A DNA stretch of 64,000 bases, taken from NCBI GenBank assembly GCA_905221605.1, contig CAJNDS010002476.1, positions 62,001 to 126,000 on the forward strand. Reading direction: 5' to 3'. The DNA is from Symbiodinium natans (Eukaryota > Sar > Dinophyceae > Suessiales > Symbiodiniaceae). The position numbers were made by a program, and so were the translations under genes. Shown in pieces: positions 10,361 through 22,290 of this stretch (position 1 is its first letter; every line of letters starts with the position of its first letter). The notes under the pieces were generated by a model. It had not been told where the DNA came from and did no database searches. It was given only the letters and a program-made list of their open reading frames with translations.

Positions 10361-13213
10361 AGACCTGAAGACGTAAAAACCCAAAGCTGGCGCCTGGCTC
10401 TTGGGCGTCGGCCCGCGCCTTACGTTCTGGAGTTCAAGGGCCAAACCCTAAACCCTAAACCCTAAACCCTAAACCCGAACACCCTCAACCCGTACGTTCA
10501 GCGCGGGGGGCCCCAGAGTTTTCTTGCTTCATGAAACTGATAGGGTGTAGGGTTTAGGGTTTAGGGGTTCAGGGCTTATAGAAATTGTATAGGGTTAAAA
10601 AATTTGTGCCCCAATAACGTTTTGACCGAAAATGTTGACCGAAACGTTTTGACCGAAAGTTTTGAGCGTAAGTCTTTTTTGGAAACGTCATTTGGGGGAG
10701 TCGGTGGGAGGGGGAGAGGGGAAGGGAGAGAGGGGCGGAGAGGGGGGAGGGAGGGGGGAGTAAATCAATCCTGTGCACGTGGGAGGCCAAATGCCGTGCG
10801 CTACAAAGGACTTACAATTTTAGGGTTTAGGGTTAGGGTATCCCTGGCAGGGCATCCTAGATTCGGGTTCCGATGATTCCACACCCTGCAACTGTAGGGT
10901 GTATTCAGGGTTTAGGGTTTAGGGTTTAGGGTTTAGGGTTTAGGGTTTAGGGTTTAGGGTTTAGGGTTTAGGGTTCCACACCGGGCTTTAGCCCCCAAAC
11001 CCTGCACCAGGTCGTCGGCAACATGGCTTTGATGGCCACCGTCATGTCATCCGTGTTCATCGGGGCCTCCAGCTGGAGCAAGAGAAGCCCTAAACCTTAA
11101 AAAAACAACCCTTAACTCCCGAGCCTAGGCCCGAAGCCCTAAGCCCTAAGCCCTAAACCCTAAACCCTAAACCCTAAACCCTAAACCCTAAACCCTAAAC
11201 CCTAGCTTGGGGAGAATAGAGGCCCACCCAGGGGCCACATGATGTAGATCCGATCCTCAACCCTGAGGCCTATGAACCCTTAAGGGGCGCAGCGTTTTGG
11301 GGAAAGTTGCCATAAGTTAGACCTGAGATCTCTTGGTGTGGCCTCCAGGTACTCCAGGCTCCTTGTGCCCAAAACGCCCCAAGGGTTTGGGTTTAGGGTT
11401 TACGGTTTAGTCATGCCCTCTGGGAGGGGGAACCCATGATTTAGGGTTTAGGCTTAGCCCCCACGAAGCTGACCCTCAAACAACATCGAATCCCGCTGAA
11501 GCCCTAAACCCCCAAGATACCCTAGAGACCCTCCAAACCCTGTATATAAAGACTGTATATAAACACTAGAAAACACATCAACCTTTTAGACCCCATTCAT
11601 CTACAAAAAACCCTATCTACCCTTTACAAAAAACCTAAGCCCCTAAAATCCTGTAAACCCTCTGAATCCAGGTACGGCCACGGCAGGCTTGGAAGGGCGC
11701 GTGGGCTTGTTGCGGCCTTGCAAAACCCGGCTTGAGGGTAGTGTGGGAACGGTGTGTGTCACTTCCTGAATATCCCTAAACCCTAAACCTAAACCCTAAA
11801 ACCCTAAACCCTAAACCCCAAACCCTAAACCCTAAACCCTAAACCCCTAAGCCCTAAACCCCTAAGCCCTACCTCTTTTGCAGGTTCTTACCCTAAAGAT
11901 CCCTCATTGTTTTCTTCGGTCGCCTACCAAAACACGAGGTAGGCTTTGGGGCTCCCAAGGTATGGCTTGCTTGCTGCCAAAGAGCCCGATATCCTCCCTA
12001 GCTTAGGGTTTAGGGTTTAGGGTTTAGGGTTTAGGGTTTAGGGTTATAGGGTTTAGGGTTTGGGGTTTAGGGTTTAGGATGAGTGTTTGGGACGAGGGTC
12101 CGGGGATCTCTGAGATTTGAGTGGAACGGTTAGCTAGGCCAACTAGGGTGGCCGTAGAACTTTCTGAAAAAGATTCCTGGACACGATCCTCCCAAGATCC
12201 AGTAAGGGAAGACATGAAAAAAAAACAACCGCCTGCCTAGAACCCCTAAACCGTAAAATCCTAAACCCTAAACCCTGAACCTAAACCCTAAGCCCCTGAT
12301 CAGCAGTGTGGTTTACGGTTTTTTGGGGCGCGCTTCGGGCTGGTGAGCTTCCGTGTTTCTGTTCGACACCAGCCTGCCATTCAGGCGGTGGCTCTATCCA
12401 GGGTTTCCTGAACCCTAAACCCTAGCCCTAAACCCTAAACCCTCATCCCTAAACCCTAAACCCTACTAACCCTACAGCCCACGTTTTTCAGGAGTTCGTC
12501 CTATCATAAGATACCGTTCATCCCCAAGAAGATAGAAGCCCCCCCCCCCCCCCCCCCAGCTATCTCCATCTACCTTTGTGGTTCTTCATAGGGAGTTCAG
12601 GAATCACTGCAGGCTCCATACGTGATCCTTGAAAAGGGCAGAGCATTCCGCAACTCCCTAAGAAGAACCGGCATTCGGCTATGGAGGGCTCTTGTTGCAG
12701 AATTAGGGTTTAGGGTTTAGGGTTTAGGGTTTAGGGTTTAGGGTTTAGGGCTGAGGGCTTTGGGGCTTAGGGTTTCGGCTTTGGGGTTTTAAGAACTAGG
12801 AAGCTACCTGAGGAGAGCCAAACGCAAACGACCCCCCCACCCCCCCCAACCCCCCCCCTCCCCCCCAAACCCCAAACGGGCTCGCTCCAGCCCCTTTCGT
12901 CACATTTGCAAACCCAGAGCTCTAAGCTCCTGAACTCTGGACACTACACCCCAGACCCTGGACCATAAAATCTATAAACCCCAAAACCGCAAACTCCCGA
13001 AACTCCTGAGCTGTAACAATGGGTTGTGGGGTTCGGGCTTAGGGTTTAGGGTACCCTAAACCCGCAACCCTAAACCCTGCCCTCAACCCTCAACCCTCAA
13101 CCCTAAACCCTGACCTAAACCCCGAACCCTAAAGGGTTTAAACCCTAAACCCTGCGCGCCGCTCGCGCCTTTCGAAGGCTCCGGCTCGGCAATAGCAGGA
13201 TCCTCCTTGCTGG

Positions 13214-13480
13214 GGTTTAGGGTTTAGAGGTTTAGAGGTTTAGGGTTTAGAGGGTTTAGGGGTTTAGGGGTTTAGGGTTTAGGGGTTTAGAGGTTTAGAG
13301 GTTTAGAGGTTTAGAGGTTTAGAGGTTTAGAGGTTTAGAGGTTTAGAGGTTTAGAGGTTTAGAGGTCTAGAGGTTTAGAGGTTTAGAGGTTTAGAGGTTT
13401 AGAGGTTTAGAGGGTTAGAGGCTGAAAGGCTTAAAGGCTTAAAGGCTTTCTTTCGTTTAGAGGTTTAGAGGTTTAGGGCA
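13214..13480 (-). repeat. TTTAGAGG octamer array
   Basis: About 25 units of the variant TTTAGAGG, a locally homogenised unit not seen elsewhere in the window. Confidence 0.9.
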
Positions 13481-14284
13481 ACTATTATCAGGGTACCCTT
13501 TATGGGGTTGGTTAAAAGGGAACCTGGAAGCAGCAAAAGGGTACCAGTGGACCACCAAGGCGTAAGGATTTCAATTGCCAGCCTCCTGGTTTCAAGGGAT
13601 TCAGCCTCGGACCCCTACGGTTTAGGGTATAGGGCATAGGGTATAGGGTTTAGGGTTTAGGGGGTTTAGGGTATAGGGTTTAGGGTTTAGGGTTTAGGTC
13701 TACCTTGGGATGTTCCCCCTTATACTGAGTTGCTCCTACTAGCCCTTACCTTCAAGGTCCCCAAAAAACCCAAGGGTACAACCTTCAGGGTCGAAGGTAC
13801 CACCCCTAGATGGTTTGGGGCTTCGGCGGGGGGGAGAGTCCAACACGAGTCCCAACCGTAACCAACCCGCTGCTTTGTCCATGAGGCCCAAACCGTTAAA
13901 CCCTAAGCCCTAGAGCCTGAATCCTGAACCCTGAACCCTAAACCCTAAACCCTAAACCCTAAACCCTAAACCCTAAACCCTAAACCCTAAACCCTAAACC
14001 CTAAACCCTAAACCCTAAACCCTAGCAGCCCCAAATCCCGAACCCTGCACCGCCACAAATCCAACAAAAGACAGATCCACATCCCTGGCTTGCCCAAAGA
14101 AGGCCAAAAGACATGGAGGCCCTGAAGGCCCGAAACCCCTCCCAACTCCCTCAACCCCTTAACCCGCTGAATCCCCCCAAAACACCCCAAAACTCCCCAA
14201 AACGGTCAAAACCCTGAACCCTAAACCCTAAAACCCCTAAAGCCCGCCCTAAAGCCTAAACCCTAAACCCCCCAAAGCCACTAA

Positions 14285-14377
14285 AGTCCGAAGACTGAAG
14301 GCCTGCTTGTCCTTGCCCTTCTTGGCACGTCGGCGGCTCCGGCGAGACTCGTTGGGCACGGCCTGGTGTGGGGCCGC
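14285..14377 (-). CDS. Exon-like island, Arg/Lys-rich
   Basis: A minus frame of 31 codons contains PNESRRSRRRAKKGKDKQ, resembling a basic nuclear segment. Two other minus frames are also open, so the frame is uncertain. Bounded by CCCTAAA blocks. Confidence 0.3.
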
Positions 14378-14712
14378 CGAATAGCCCTAAACCCTAAACC
14401 CTGAACCCTAAGCCCGAAGCCCGAACCCTGAACCCTAAACCCTGAACCCTGAACCCTAACCCCCCCCCCCCCCCCAAGTAAACGAGGGCCTAAGGGCATC
14501 CTCTTTTAGGGGTATGTGTGGGTATCTTAAAGGTTTCGGGGGGGGGGGGGGGGGGGTTCGGGAGGTTTAGGGTTTAGGGTTTGATTGTTCCGCAGCTACA
14601 GGTGCTGGGTGGTTTAAACCCGTGTTAACCCTGAGCCATAAACCCTAAACCTCAAACCCTAACCCATAAACCCTAAACCCTAAACCCCAAACCCTAAGCC
14701 CTTACTAGGAAC

Positions 14713-14796
14713 CTTGTGTTCTGAACGACTGCATGCCCCGGCCTGGCTCTTCTTCATCTCGTACTCCTGTTGATCAAAGGGTGGTTCCATGGTGCC
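14713..14796 (-). CDS. Exon-like island with AG|GC and AG|GT borders
   Basis: A minus frame of 28 codons begins GTMEPPFDQQEYEMKKSQAG. The upstream border reads AAAG|GCACC and the downstream border CAAG|GTTCC, the same border grammar as the DUF1254 gene. No family recognised. Confidence 0.42.
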
Positions 14797-15456
14797 TTTA
14801 AAGGGTTTAGGGGTTTAGGCTTTAGGGTTTAGGGTTTAGGATTTAGGGTTTAGATTGTGGGCCCTTGAGTTTTATGGGGTATACAAAGGGTATGTCAGGG
14901 GTCCCCATCTCGGGCCCTTGCATGAAGGGACGATGTAACTATACCCAAGAATCGAGGGCTGAGGGTTGCGGGGCTGTACAGGAGCTCGGCCTGAGACTTT
15001 TAAACCCTTAAAGTGGAGTTTGGGGACTGCGCCGATGACTGCTAACTCTGCGGGGTGGTAGGGGCAATCATAGCGTGGGTTTAGAGTTTAATTAGACTCC
15101 GGTGCAAGGGGTGTTGAGGAGGAGAGTGGGGGTTGGGGAGCGCTTCAAGACAAAGATGAGCCAGATCCGTTGCCTTCCATGCCAGCGTTCCGTTCCGAGG
15201 GCTCGGGGGTGGGGCAGCATCCCAAGATCCATCCACCAAATCCCTAAACCCTAAACCCTAAACCCTAAACCCTAAACCCTATCCCCTATCCCCTAAACCC
15301 TAAACCCTAAACCCTGAACCCTAAACCCTAAACCCTAAACCCTATCCCCTGTCCCCTAAACCCTAAACCCTGAACCCTAAACCCTAAACCCTAAACCCTA
15401 AACCCTGAACCCGAAACCCTAAACCCCAAACCCTAAACCCTAAACCCTCAACCCTA

Positions 15457-15552
15457 CACGAGCCAGCGCCGGGGCTGACAGGTGTCCCATGCTTTCAACC
15501 CAGCCTTCTCGAGCTCTTCAAGGCTGCGAAGCTTCTTTCCGGGCATTGCCTG
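15457..15552 (-). CDS. Exon-like island, helical charged segment
   Basis: A minus frame of 32 codons reads QAMPGKKLRSLEELEKAGLK then AWDTCQPRRWLV. The Leu/Glu/Lys pattern suggests an amphipathic helix. It lies between a CCCTAAA block and a TTTAGGG block. Unrecognised. Confidence 0.42.
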
Positions 15553-15987
15553 AGGGATAGGGTTTAGGGTTTAGGGTTTAGGGTTTAGGGTTTAGGGTTT
15601 AGGGTTTAGGGTTTAGGGTCTAGGGTCTGGGGTCTGGGGTCTGGGGTTTCGGGTTCGGGGCTTAGCCCTAAACCCGAAACCCGAAACCCTAAAGGTTTGG
15701 GGCTTAGGCTTTCCATCCTCGCCCTAAACCCTTCACCCCAGTATGCTGGAAATCAACCAAAAAGGCAGCCTTGAACGGACGATTCGGGGATTTCGGGCGT
15801 CGCTCACCTTGAGCCCAAGCCCGAAACCCGAAAACCTAAACCAGAAACCCCAAACCCGGATCCCCAACATACCACCCTAAACCCTAAACCCTAAACCCTA
15901 AATCCTAAATCCGAAGCCCTAAACCCTAAACCCTAAACCCTAAACCCTAAACCCTAAACCCTAAACCCTAAACCCTAAACCTAAACC

Positions 15988-16089
15988 CCAAGCTCTTTGG
16001 GAAGCCCAGGCCTCAGTGGCTTCTGGTTTCCAAGGCTTGGGCCGCTCTCGACCCAGAAGCCTTAAGAACTCAGAGGTTGGAAGGCCCAA
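15988..16089 (-). CDS. Exon-like island
   Basis: A minus frame of 34 codons contains FLRLLGRERPKPWKPEATEA. It is flanked by long CCCTAAA (15915-15980) and TTTAGGG (16098-16220) arrays. Could continue from the 16.9 kb island. Unrecognised. Confidence 0.35.
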
Positions 16090-16756
16090 ATCGCTGTAGG
16101 GTTTAGGGTTTAGGGTTTAGCGTGTAGGGTTTAGGGTTTAGGGTTTAGGGTTTAGGGTTTAGGGTTTGGGGTTTAGGGTTTAGGGTTTAGGGTTTAGGGT
16201 TTAGGGTTTAGGGTTTAGGGCCCCCTCCCCCACCCCCAACCCCCGCGCCCTCAACTCTAAGCCATAAAGCCCTAAGCCCTATAAACCCTAAACCTTATAA
16301 ACCCTATAAACCTAAACCCTAAACCCTATAAACCCTAAACCCTAAACCCTAAACCTAAACCCTAAACCTCATACACCCTAAACCATAAGCCCTAAACCCG
16401 AAGCCGCCCCCCCCCCCCCCCCAAACAAAAACCCCTTTGCAAGGCGCCTCGCTGCTGGAGGCAAAGGGCGACACCGAAGTGCGGGAGGCGGGAACAGTCA
16501 GTCTTCAGCAGCTGTGAGCCCGGCCCAAATTAAAAGTGGGTGCTTGGGGTTTAGGGTTTATAGGGTTTATGGGGTTTATAGGTCTTAATAGGGTTTATAG
16601 GGTTTGTAGGGTTTATAGGGTTTATAGAGTTTATAGGGTTTGGGGTTTAGGGTTAGGGGTTTAGGGATTAGAGTTTAGGGTGCGGGGCGAAATTAATTGT
16701 ATCCCTTTGGGGCTTTGAGGTGGAGCGCAGGCGTGGACTTGTAGGCTCAGGTTTAA

Positions 16757-16903
16757 TTTAGTTTTTTTTTTTTTGTTTGTGTGTTTGTGTTTAGGGTTTG
16801 TTCTTGGCAAGTGGTGTTCTTGTGATCAAGGGCTTTAGTTTTTTTTTGTCTTTGTGTTTAGGGTTTGTTCTTGGCAAGTTTTGATCTTGTGATCCAGGGT
16901 TTG
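16757..16903. repeat. Two-copy tandem duplication, about 75 bp
   Basis: tttagggtttgttcttggca plus flanking T-runs and tcttgtgatc occur twice, with small differences in T-tract length. Confidence 0.75.
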
Positions 16904-16997
16904 CAGTCGCAATGCACTGATAATGCTCGTCGTTATAGTCGTTGTCATCGTCCACCTCCTCCTCAAAATCACCACAAACTGAGAACGATACTGTGAC
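16896..16997 (-). CDS. Exon-like island, acidic segment
   Basis: A minus frame of 34 codons contains GDFEEEVDDDNDYNDEHYQ. The upstream border is TTTAG|GCGTC. The plus strand reads as low-complexity without comparable composition. Acidic linker of an unknown protein. Confidence 0.42.
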
Positions 16998-17267
16998 GCC
17001 TAAACCCTAAACCCTAAACCCTAAACCCTAAGTAGCCCCTAGCTCCTAAGTTCCAAAACCCTAATCCCGAAACCCTAAACCCTAAACCCCAAAGCTGAGA
17101 GTGAACCTCAAGTATGGGTAGTCCGCTACATTAGGGTTTCTTTATCGTTGCCCTATATTGTACGGCACGCTCTAAAAAAAGGGACCCCCAAACGGGACCC
17201 TGACTTAGAGAACTACCACCCCTTTACCTGGAGCAGATGATGTGACAGTTTCGTCTATCTCTGCCAC

Positions 17268-17407
17268 CAGGAAGAAAACACTCGGCAGCCTTCAGTTTTC
17301 ACTCTCTCACGCGCGCGCCGCGTCGTGTGTGGCTGCATCTTGACCCAGCCCACGTGAGTCTCAGTCCTGCCAGGGTTCATCTGCTCACTTGCGTCTGACC
17401 GTAACTC
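17268..17407 (-). CDS. Exon-like island, basic segment
   Basis: A minus frame of about 46 codons contains HVGWVKMQPHTTRRARERVK and ends CRVFSSW before a TTCCTG|GTGGC border (GT donor). Unrecognised. Confidence 0.42.
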
Positions 17408-17927
17408 TGAGCCCTAAGCTGAAAAACCAAAAAATTTCGAACGATATGGCAGCTGTTTGCTTCCAAGTGCACCCTAAACCCTGAACCCTCGACTGTCCTC
17501 GGGCGATGGAGGTGGAAAGCCCTAAGCCCTTATTAAACCCTAAGAAGTACGGGATGTGGCAGCGAGGGCTCCGAGCTAGGGCCCCAAATGAGGCGTGGTA
17601 GTGGTGGTGATGCTGGTGGGTGCGCTTCGGGTCTTCGTCTTCCTTCGCTGCTTCTTCTTGCCCCCCTTACTGCATGTTGGCTGGCCAGGAATGATTCGGG
17701 GACGCTGTCCCCGCACTCGCTCACTCCTCTTGCGGCTGCGGTCCTTCCCTAAACCCTAAACCCTGAACCCTGAACCCTGAACCCTAAACCCTAAGGGGAG
17801 CCGCCTCCGGGGCCCCAGTTGTGTACAGGGTTTAGGGTTTAGGGTTTAGGGTTTAGGGTTTAGGGTTTAGGGTTTAGGGTTTAGGGTTTAGGGTTTAGGG
17901 TTTAGGGTTTAGGGTTTAGGGTTTAGG

Positions 17928-18023
17928 CAGCCATCTGGTTGGGGCCAGTCTGTGGAGCTCCCCCCCCGTGCTGTCCGCTATGGTTGGTATGTTGTGCGGG
18001 TCCGGGTCCTGGAGGTCTGTTTC
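17928..18023 (-). CDS. Exon-like island
   Basis: A minus frame contains ETDLQDPDPHNIPTIADSTG then GELHRLAPTRWL, preceded by CCAG. It sits between two TTTAGGG arrays. Unrecognised. Confidence 0.4.
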
Positions 18024-18742
18024 TGGTTTAGGGTCTAGGGTCTAGGGTCTAGGGTTTAGGGTTTAGAGTTTAGGGTTTAGGGTTTAGGTGGAAAAGGTAT
18101 AGACTTAGGGGTTTGCAAATACTATAGGGGCTTCAGGGAATTATGGTTTGGGGATAACATGAAATCATAAAACCCCAAACCCTAAGCCCTCAACCTGAGA
18201 CTAAGCCCTAAGCTTGAGGTTTCAGGTCCTAGTTGCTGAGTACCCTGGGCCAAAAAAGGTTAACTTTTCAATTATGGTAGGATTAGATATACCCCAAAAA
18301 CGGTTAAAGGTTACCTACTCAGCTACTAAGAGGTTTATGGCCAAGGGGAGCAGCCCCTTCTTGAAAAACAACTTTCGCGGGCAGACTCAACAAGCTGATC
18401 CCAGGGTCTGCTTAACAAGCTTTAGGGATGTTGAGACAGATGAGGCTTAGGGGCCCTAAACCCTAAACCCTAAACCCTAAACCCTGAACCCTGAACCCTA
18501 AACCCTGAACCCTGAACCCTGAACCCTGAAGCCTAAACCCTAAACCCTGAACCCTAAACCCTAAACCCTAAACCCTAAACCCTTGGTTGCGGGGTGAAGG
18601 TTTGAGTTCTCGGGGTTTTGGGCTGAGCTGATCGACTGCGCGGGATTAGGTTTAGATATTTCGCGCTCAAGAGTTTTTAGGGGCCTTTGCTTGGAGGTTC
18701 ATGGGTACTTATGAGTAGGGTTTGAAGTCCCTACTTATAAGT

Positions 18743-19176
18743 AGACCCAAGAGTACCCTTGAAATCGGCGCCCTTTCGTTAAACATGTTAAATCAGCGGC
18801 AGTCTTTGGTATGAAAAGCCTTAGCGGCTTCTATGGGTCCATGAGGTGTCAACATATTCACCATCAGATGTTCATTTTTCTCCAAGCTAGCCTTGCTCAA
18901 AGCGTATGTCTCCCTGATAGGAAATCGCTTGGCCACAAGTGGACCCCCAAATTCGATGGTTTTGACGGTATCCCGCCGTATTAGTTTCCTTATTTTGTCT
19001 GGATTCACAAGCAGCCTGAAGCGGCTACTCATGGTTACTTGTCGACAGGTCGCGGCCTCAGACACACAGTGCAGCAAAAAAGAAATCGGCGCCCTTTCTG
19101 GTCCAAAATGGGGGGCTGATAAGGCAACCCAAGCCCGTTAAAATGGGAAAAAAGGGCCTACTCTGGTCAAAGGGGT
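18743..19176. mobile_element. Element E copy carrying a 304-bp insertion
   Basis: Element E ends are recognisable (gacccaagagtaccct ... gggcctactctggtc). Inside, the 17-bp sequence gaaatcggcgccctttc occurs at 18761-18777 and again at 19082-19098, bracketing 304 bp. The insert ends with six A on plus just before the second copy. It contains a 94-codon minus ORF (18793-19077; SRFRLLVNPDKIRKLIRR) and an 82-codon plus ORF. Neither is recognised. Target duplication plus a short A run suggests retroposition of a transcript, but the ORF orientation is then ambiguous. Confidence 0.6.
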
Positions 19177-20175
19177 AATACTCAGTTCTCAAATTTATGG
19201 TCCCTTTTAAGGTACGTACCCTAAATATTAGGGGCCGCCTTATAATAGCAACACCACGAGCAACCCTAATTTGCGAAAGTTCCCCATATAGTGGAATTAC
19301 TTACTTACTAGGATGGCCCGATTGTGATCCTCTTCAACCCAATAAGCAAAAATGTAAAATGCCCCAAGGGCCACTTAGCGGTTCACGGTACTTGTGAACC
19401 AATTATACCTGTACTTATAAATTATAACCCACTTATAAGCCCCTTAAGTGCCCTAAGATGGTTGTAAGTACAGTTATAAGTACAGTTATCATTGGTTCAT
19501 AGTACCATGAACCTCCAAGTACTTCTAAGACTTCTAAGTACCCATGAAACTCCGAGTCGGGTGTGAGGGTGTGGGGTCTAGGAGCTTCGGGGTCTGGCTT
19601 TAAGGGTTTAAGGGTTTAGGGTTTAAGGCTTAAGGGTTTCAGGGTTTAAGGGTTTAAGGGTTTTAGGGTTTAGGGGTTTAGGGTTTAGGGTCTAGGGTCT
19701 AGGGTTCAGGGTTTAGGATCACCCCCAAACCGCAAAGACCAGCATAAGAGGAGCGCCTCGCAATCGCAGGTCATCTCCGCGTGGCTTGCCTGCGCACATC
19801 TGCATTAGGGCACTTGCTCAAACCCAAGAGTAGCGGGTTTTGGGTTTAGGGTTTAGGGTTCAGGGTTTAGGACCCAAGAGTAACCTAAGAACAAAAAAAG
19901 GGGTACCCCCTTCTTTGTGTAAAGGGGCATGTGAAGGAACCTAAACACGAAACAGATGGGAATGAAGTGCCTACTCTGGGTCCCAGGTTTAGGGCTTGAG
20001 AGGGTAAGGCGTGATGGGCAGATAGGCCTTTCAGGATCGGTTTAGGGTTTAGGGGTTAGGGTCATGGTTCACTTAACCCTCAAGCCCCTACACCCTAAAC
20101 CCTAAACCCTTAAACCCTTAAACCCTTAAACCCTAAACCCTAAACCCTAAACCCCACACCCTAAAACCCTAAAAC

Positions 20176-20256
20176 CCATCCAGCGCGCTCCTCCGCCTGC
20201 TGGCCGAAGACTGTGCCGCCGGCGCGGAGGTTCCTCAATTCAAAGAACTCATGGTG
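20176..20256 (-). CDS. Exon-like island
   Basis: A minus frame of 27 codons contains FELRNLRAGGTVFGQQAEER. It precedes the long CCCTAAA array at 20316-20505 on the plus map. Unrecognised. Confidence 0.38.
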
Positions 20257-20315
20257 GGACCCTTTTTTCAAGGACCTTAGGGGTAATGTAGGGGTTACTT
20301 GGATATACAGGGACT

Positions 20316-20505
20316 AAACCCTAAACCCTAAACCCTAAACCCTAAACCCTAAACCCTAAACCCTAAACCCTAAACCCTAAACCCTAAACCCTAAACCCTA
20401 AACCCTAAACCTAAACCCTAAACCCTAAACCCTAAACCCTAAACCCTAAACCCTAAACCCTAAACCCTAAACCCTAAACCCTAAACCCTAAACCCTAAAC
20501 CCCAA
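20316..20505 (+). repeat. CCCTAAA array, about 27 units
   Basis: Near-perfect heptamer with one 6-bp unit. Confidence 0.95.
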
Positions 20506-21514
20506 CAGCAAAACCCTAAACCCTGCTATAGGGGGTCTGGAGGGGAAGGGGTTCCTCCTTATATCCCTTAGTCAAAGCAGAATTGGGCGTTGGGTTTGGG
20601 GTTTGGGGTTTAGGGTAAGGTTCAGGAAGTGTAGGGTGTGGGCTAAGATTTTGGAGAAGTGTAGAGGGGGTTTCCTTAGGCGTGTTGTTTTCGGTTTGGC
20701 AGAATGAAATACAAATGCTCTACTGGTTCTTGTCGAGTCAGGGTTTCTTCAGTGTGGTGGTTCTAAACTCATAGGCTCTACAACCCTAAACCCTAAACCC
20801 TAAACCCTGAACCCCTAAACCCCTAAACCACTAAACCCCTACACCCCTAAACCCCTACATTACATGAATTTAAATTCACCAATTCTAAGGTTGGAACCAT
20901 GGATGGTTCCTTACCCTTGTTCCAAGGGGTTTAAAGGGATCCGAAGCAGGGGCCCCATCATTCAGCATGTATGTCAAGGGTTTTTTTGTAGGGGACCCAA
21001 AATAGGGGCCCATACTTCGGATCCCCTACCTATGCGTCACAGGATGCTAGAGCTGACTGGGTGAAGCCCTGAAGGTTTTCCAGCTGCCCCGGCCTTGAGC
21101 ATCCAATGAAATCCACGTGGTCATTTTTGTTCGGGGGTTTGAGCCTTTAAGGCTGTTTCGGGTTGAGGGTTTCGGGTTTAGGGTTTAGGATTTCGGGGGC
21201 CCCTGATTTTATAATTCTCAACGTACCCAAACAGGAGCCTCATGCAAAGAACTGCGCGTGCAACTGGCTGCAAACCCTAAACCCTAAACCCCAAACCCTA
21301 AACCCTAAACTGTGCAACACATGGCCTCGATCTCACTTCAGCACTGTCAGCAACCTGGCCAACAGAAGGTTCAAGGGCTGGCACCCCTCGTTCAAGAAAG
21401 GTTTAGGGTTTAGGGTTTAGGGTTTAGGGTTTAGGGTTTAGGGTTTAGGGTTTAGGGGGGTGTAGGGTTTTAGGGTTTAGGGTTTTAGGGTTTTCGGGCT
21501 TGAGGGTTCGGGGT

Positions 21515-21733
21515 TCAGGGTTTTGGGCTTGGCTGAAGGCTGTCCTCCACAAGTGGCGAGACAGAGTTCAATCGCCCCATGAACGATCCAAAACACAACA
21601 TCGACTGCACCATGGAATCCGAACACTGCCACTTGAATCCTAAACCCTGGCTTATGTCACGCAAGGCAAATACCAACATACCCTGGTCAATCGAACGAGG
21701 GGGGTAAACCACCCTGCCGAAGCCGCAAGACAA
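21515..21733 (-). CDS. ORF, both strands open, unrecognised
   Basis: The minus frame has about 68 codons (VVYPPRSIDQGMLVFALRDI, then KWQCSDSMVQSMLCFGSF). An overlapping plus frame of about 55 codons (NRPMNDPKHNIDCTMESEHC) ends at a GGGG|GTAAAC border. Both look protein-like. I prefer minus because the neighbouring Pro/Gly/Met repeat also favours minus. One of the two must be a shadow. Confidence 0.35.
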   Translation of the reverse strand: MSCGFGRVVYPPRSIDQGMLVFALRDISQGLGFKWQCSDSMVQSMLCFGSFMGRLNSVSPLVEDSLQPSPKP

Positions 21734-21906
21734 TTTTCCGCCTAGCTCGTGCCGCTACTCGTGCGCCTGCGCATTGGTTTTTGAGGAAAGCAGTGCCTGA
21801 GAGAGCAGCTGCAAGTCAAGTTCATGCACGCTGCGGAAACTGCCACCGCTACAACTCCTGCAGAGCTGGTCATGAAAACATGCTGGCAGTCTTCCAGATT
21901 TGAGCA

Positions 21907-22290
21907 TCAAAAGGGTGCTGCCAGGGCCCTGACTGTTGCAGCAGGGGCCGCAGGAGCGGCTTGCGCACCAGGCACGGCATTCGGCACGGCCCCTGCGCCA
22001 GGCATGGCGCCCGGCATGGCCCCGGGCATTGCGCCCGGCATGGCCCCGGGCATTGCGCCCGCCCCGGGCATTGCGCCCGGCATCGCCCCGGGCATTGCGC
22101 CTGGAATGGCTCCGGGCATCGCGCCTGGAATGGTTCCGGGCATCGCACCTGGCATGGCACCGGGCATGGCGCCGGGCGCAGCGGCCATGTTTGGCATGCC
22201 CGCCCCACCAGGCATCATGCCCCCAATGCTGGGCATGGATGGGAGGCTGGGCACACCGAATGGCGGCCCTTGCGGAATCTGCATGGGATC
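21907..22290 (-). CDS. Low-complexity Ala-Met-Pro-Gly repeat exon
   Basis: The minus frame reads [19 protein letters not shown], then [20 protein letters not shown], then about 17 AMPG units in a 12-bp tandem repeat, ending in an Ala/Pro stretch. An AG|GTTGATCC border lies at the upstream end. A 225-codon plus frame (GMAP/GIAP units) overlaps. Unit-to-unit changes are mostly synonymous on minus (GCA/GCC/GCG Ala, GGC/GGA/GGG Gly) but alternate Met/Ile on plus, so minus is favoured. A further exon may lie at about 22385-22475 (LREHREDLRSFFATIRVHRR). Function unknown. Confidence 0.5.
   Translation of the reverse strand, partial: DPMQIPQGPPFGVPSLPSMPSIGGMMPGGAGMPNMAAAPGAMPGAMPGAMPGTIPGAMPGAIPGAMPGAMPGAMPGAGAMPGAMPGAMPGAMPGAMPGAGAVPNAVPGAQAAPAAPAATVRALAAPF

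Larger units (their letters stand above)
7060..14200. other. Array-rich region with short islands, no gene assembled
   Basis: CCCTAAA and TTTAGGG blocks alternate with 50-110 bp unique islands. Several islands are open on minus, such as 8805-8890, 9385-9440, 11000-11085 (LEAPMNTDDMTVAIKAML) and 11690-11765, but most are open on plus too. No junction could be fixed and no family recognised. Confidence 0.6.

Noticed and set aside
18793-19077. Confident gene call for the 94-codon minus ORF
   Set aside because: No family recognised; it sits in an insertion whose A-run points to the opposite strand.
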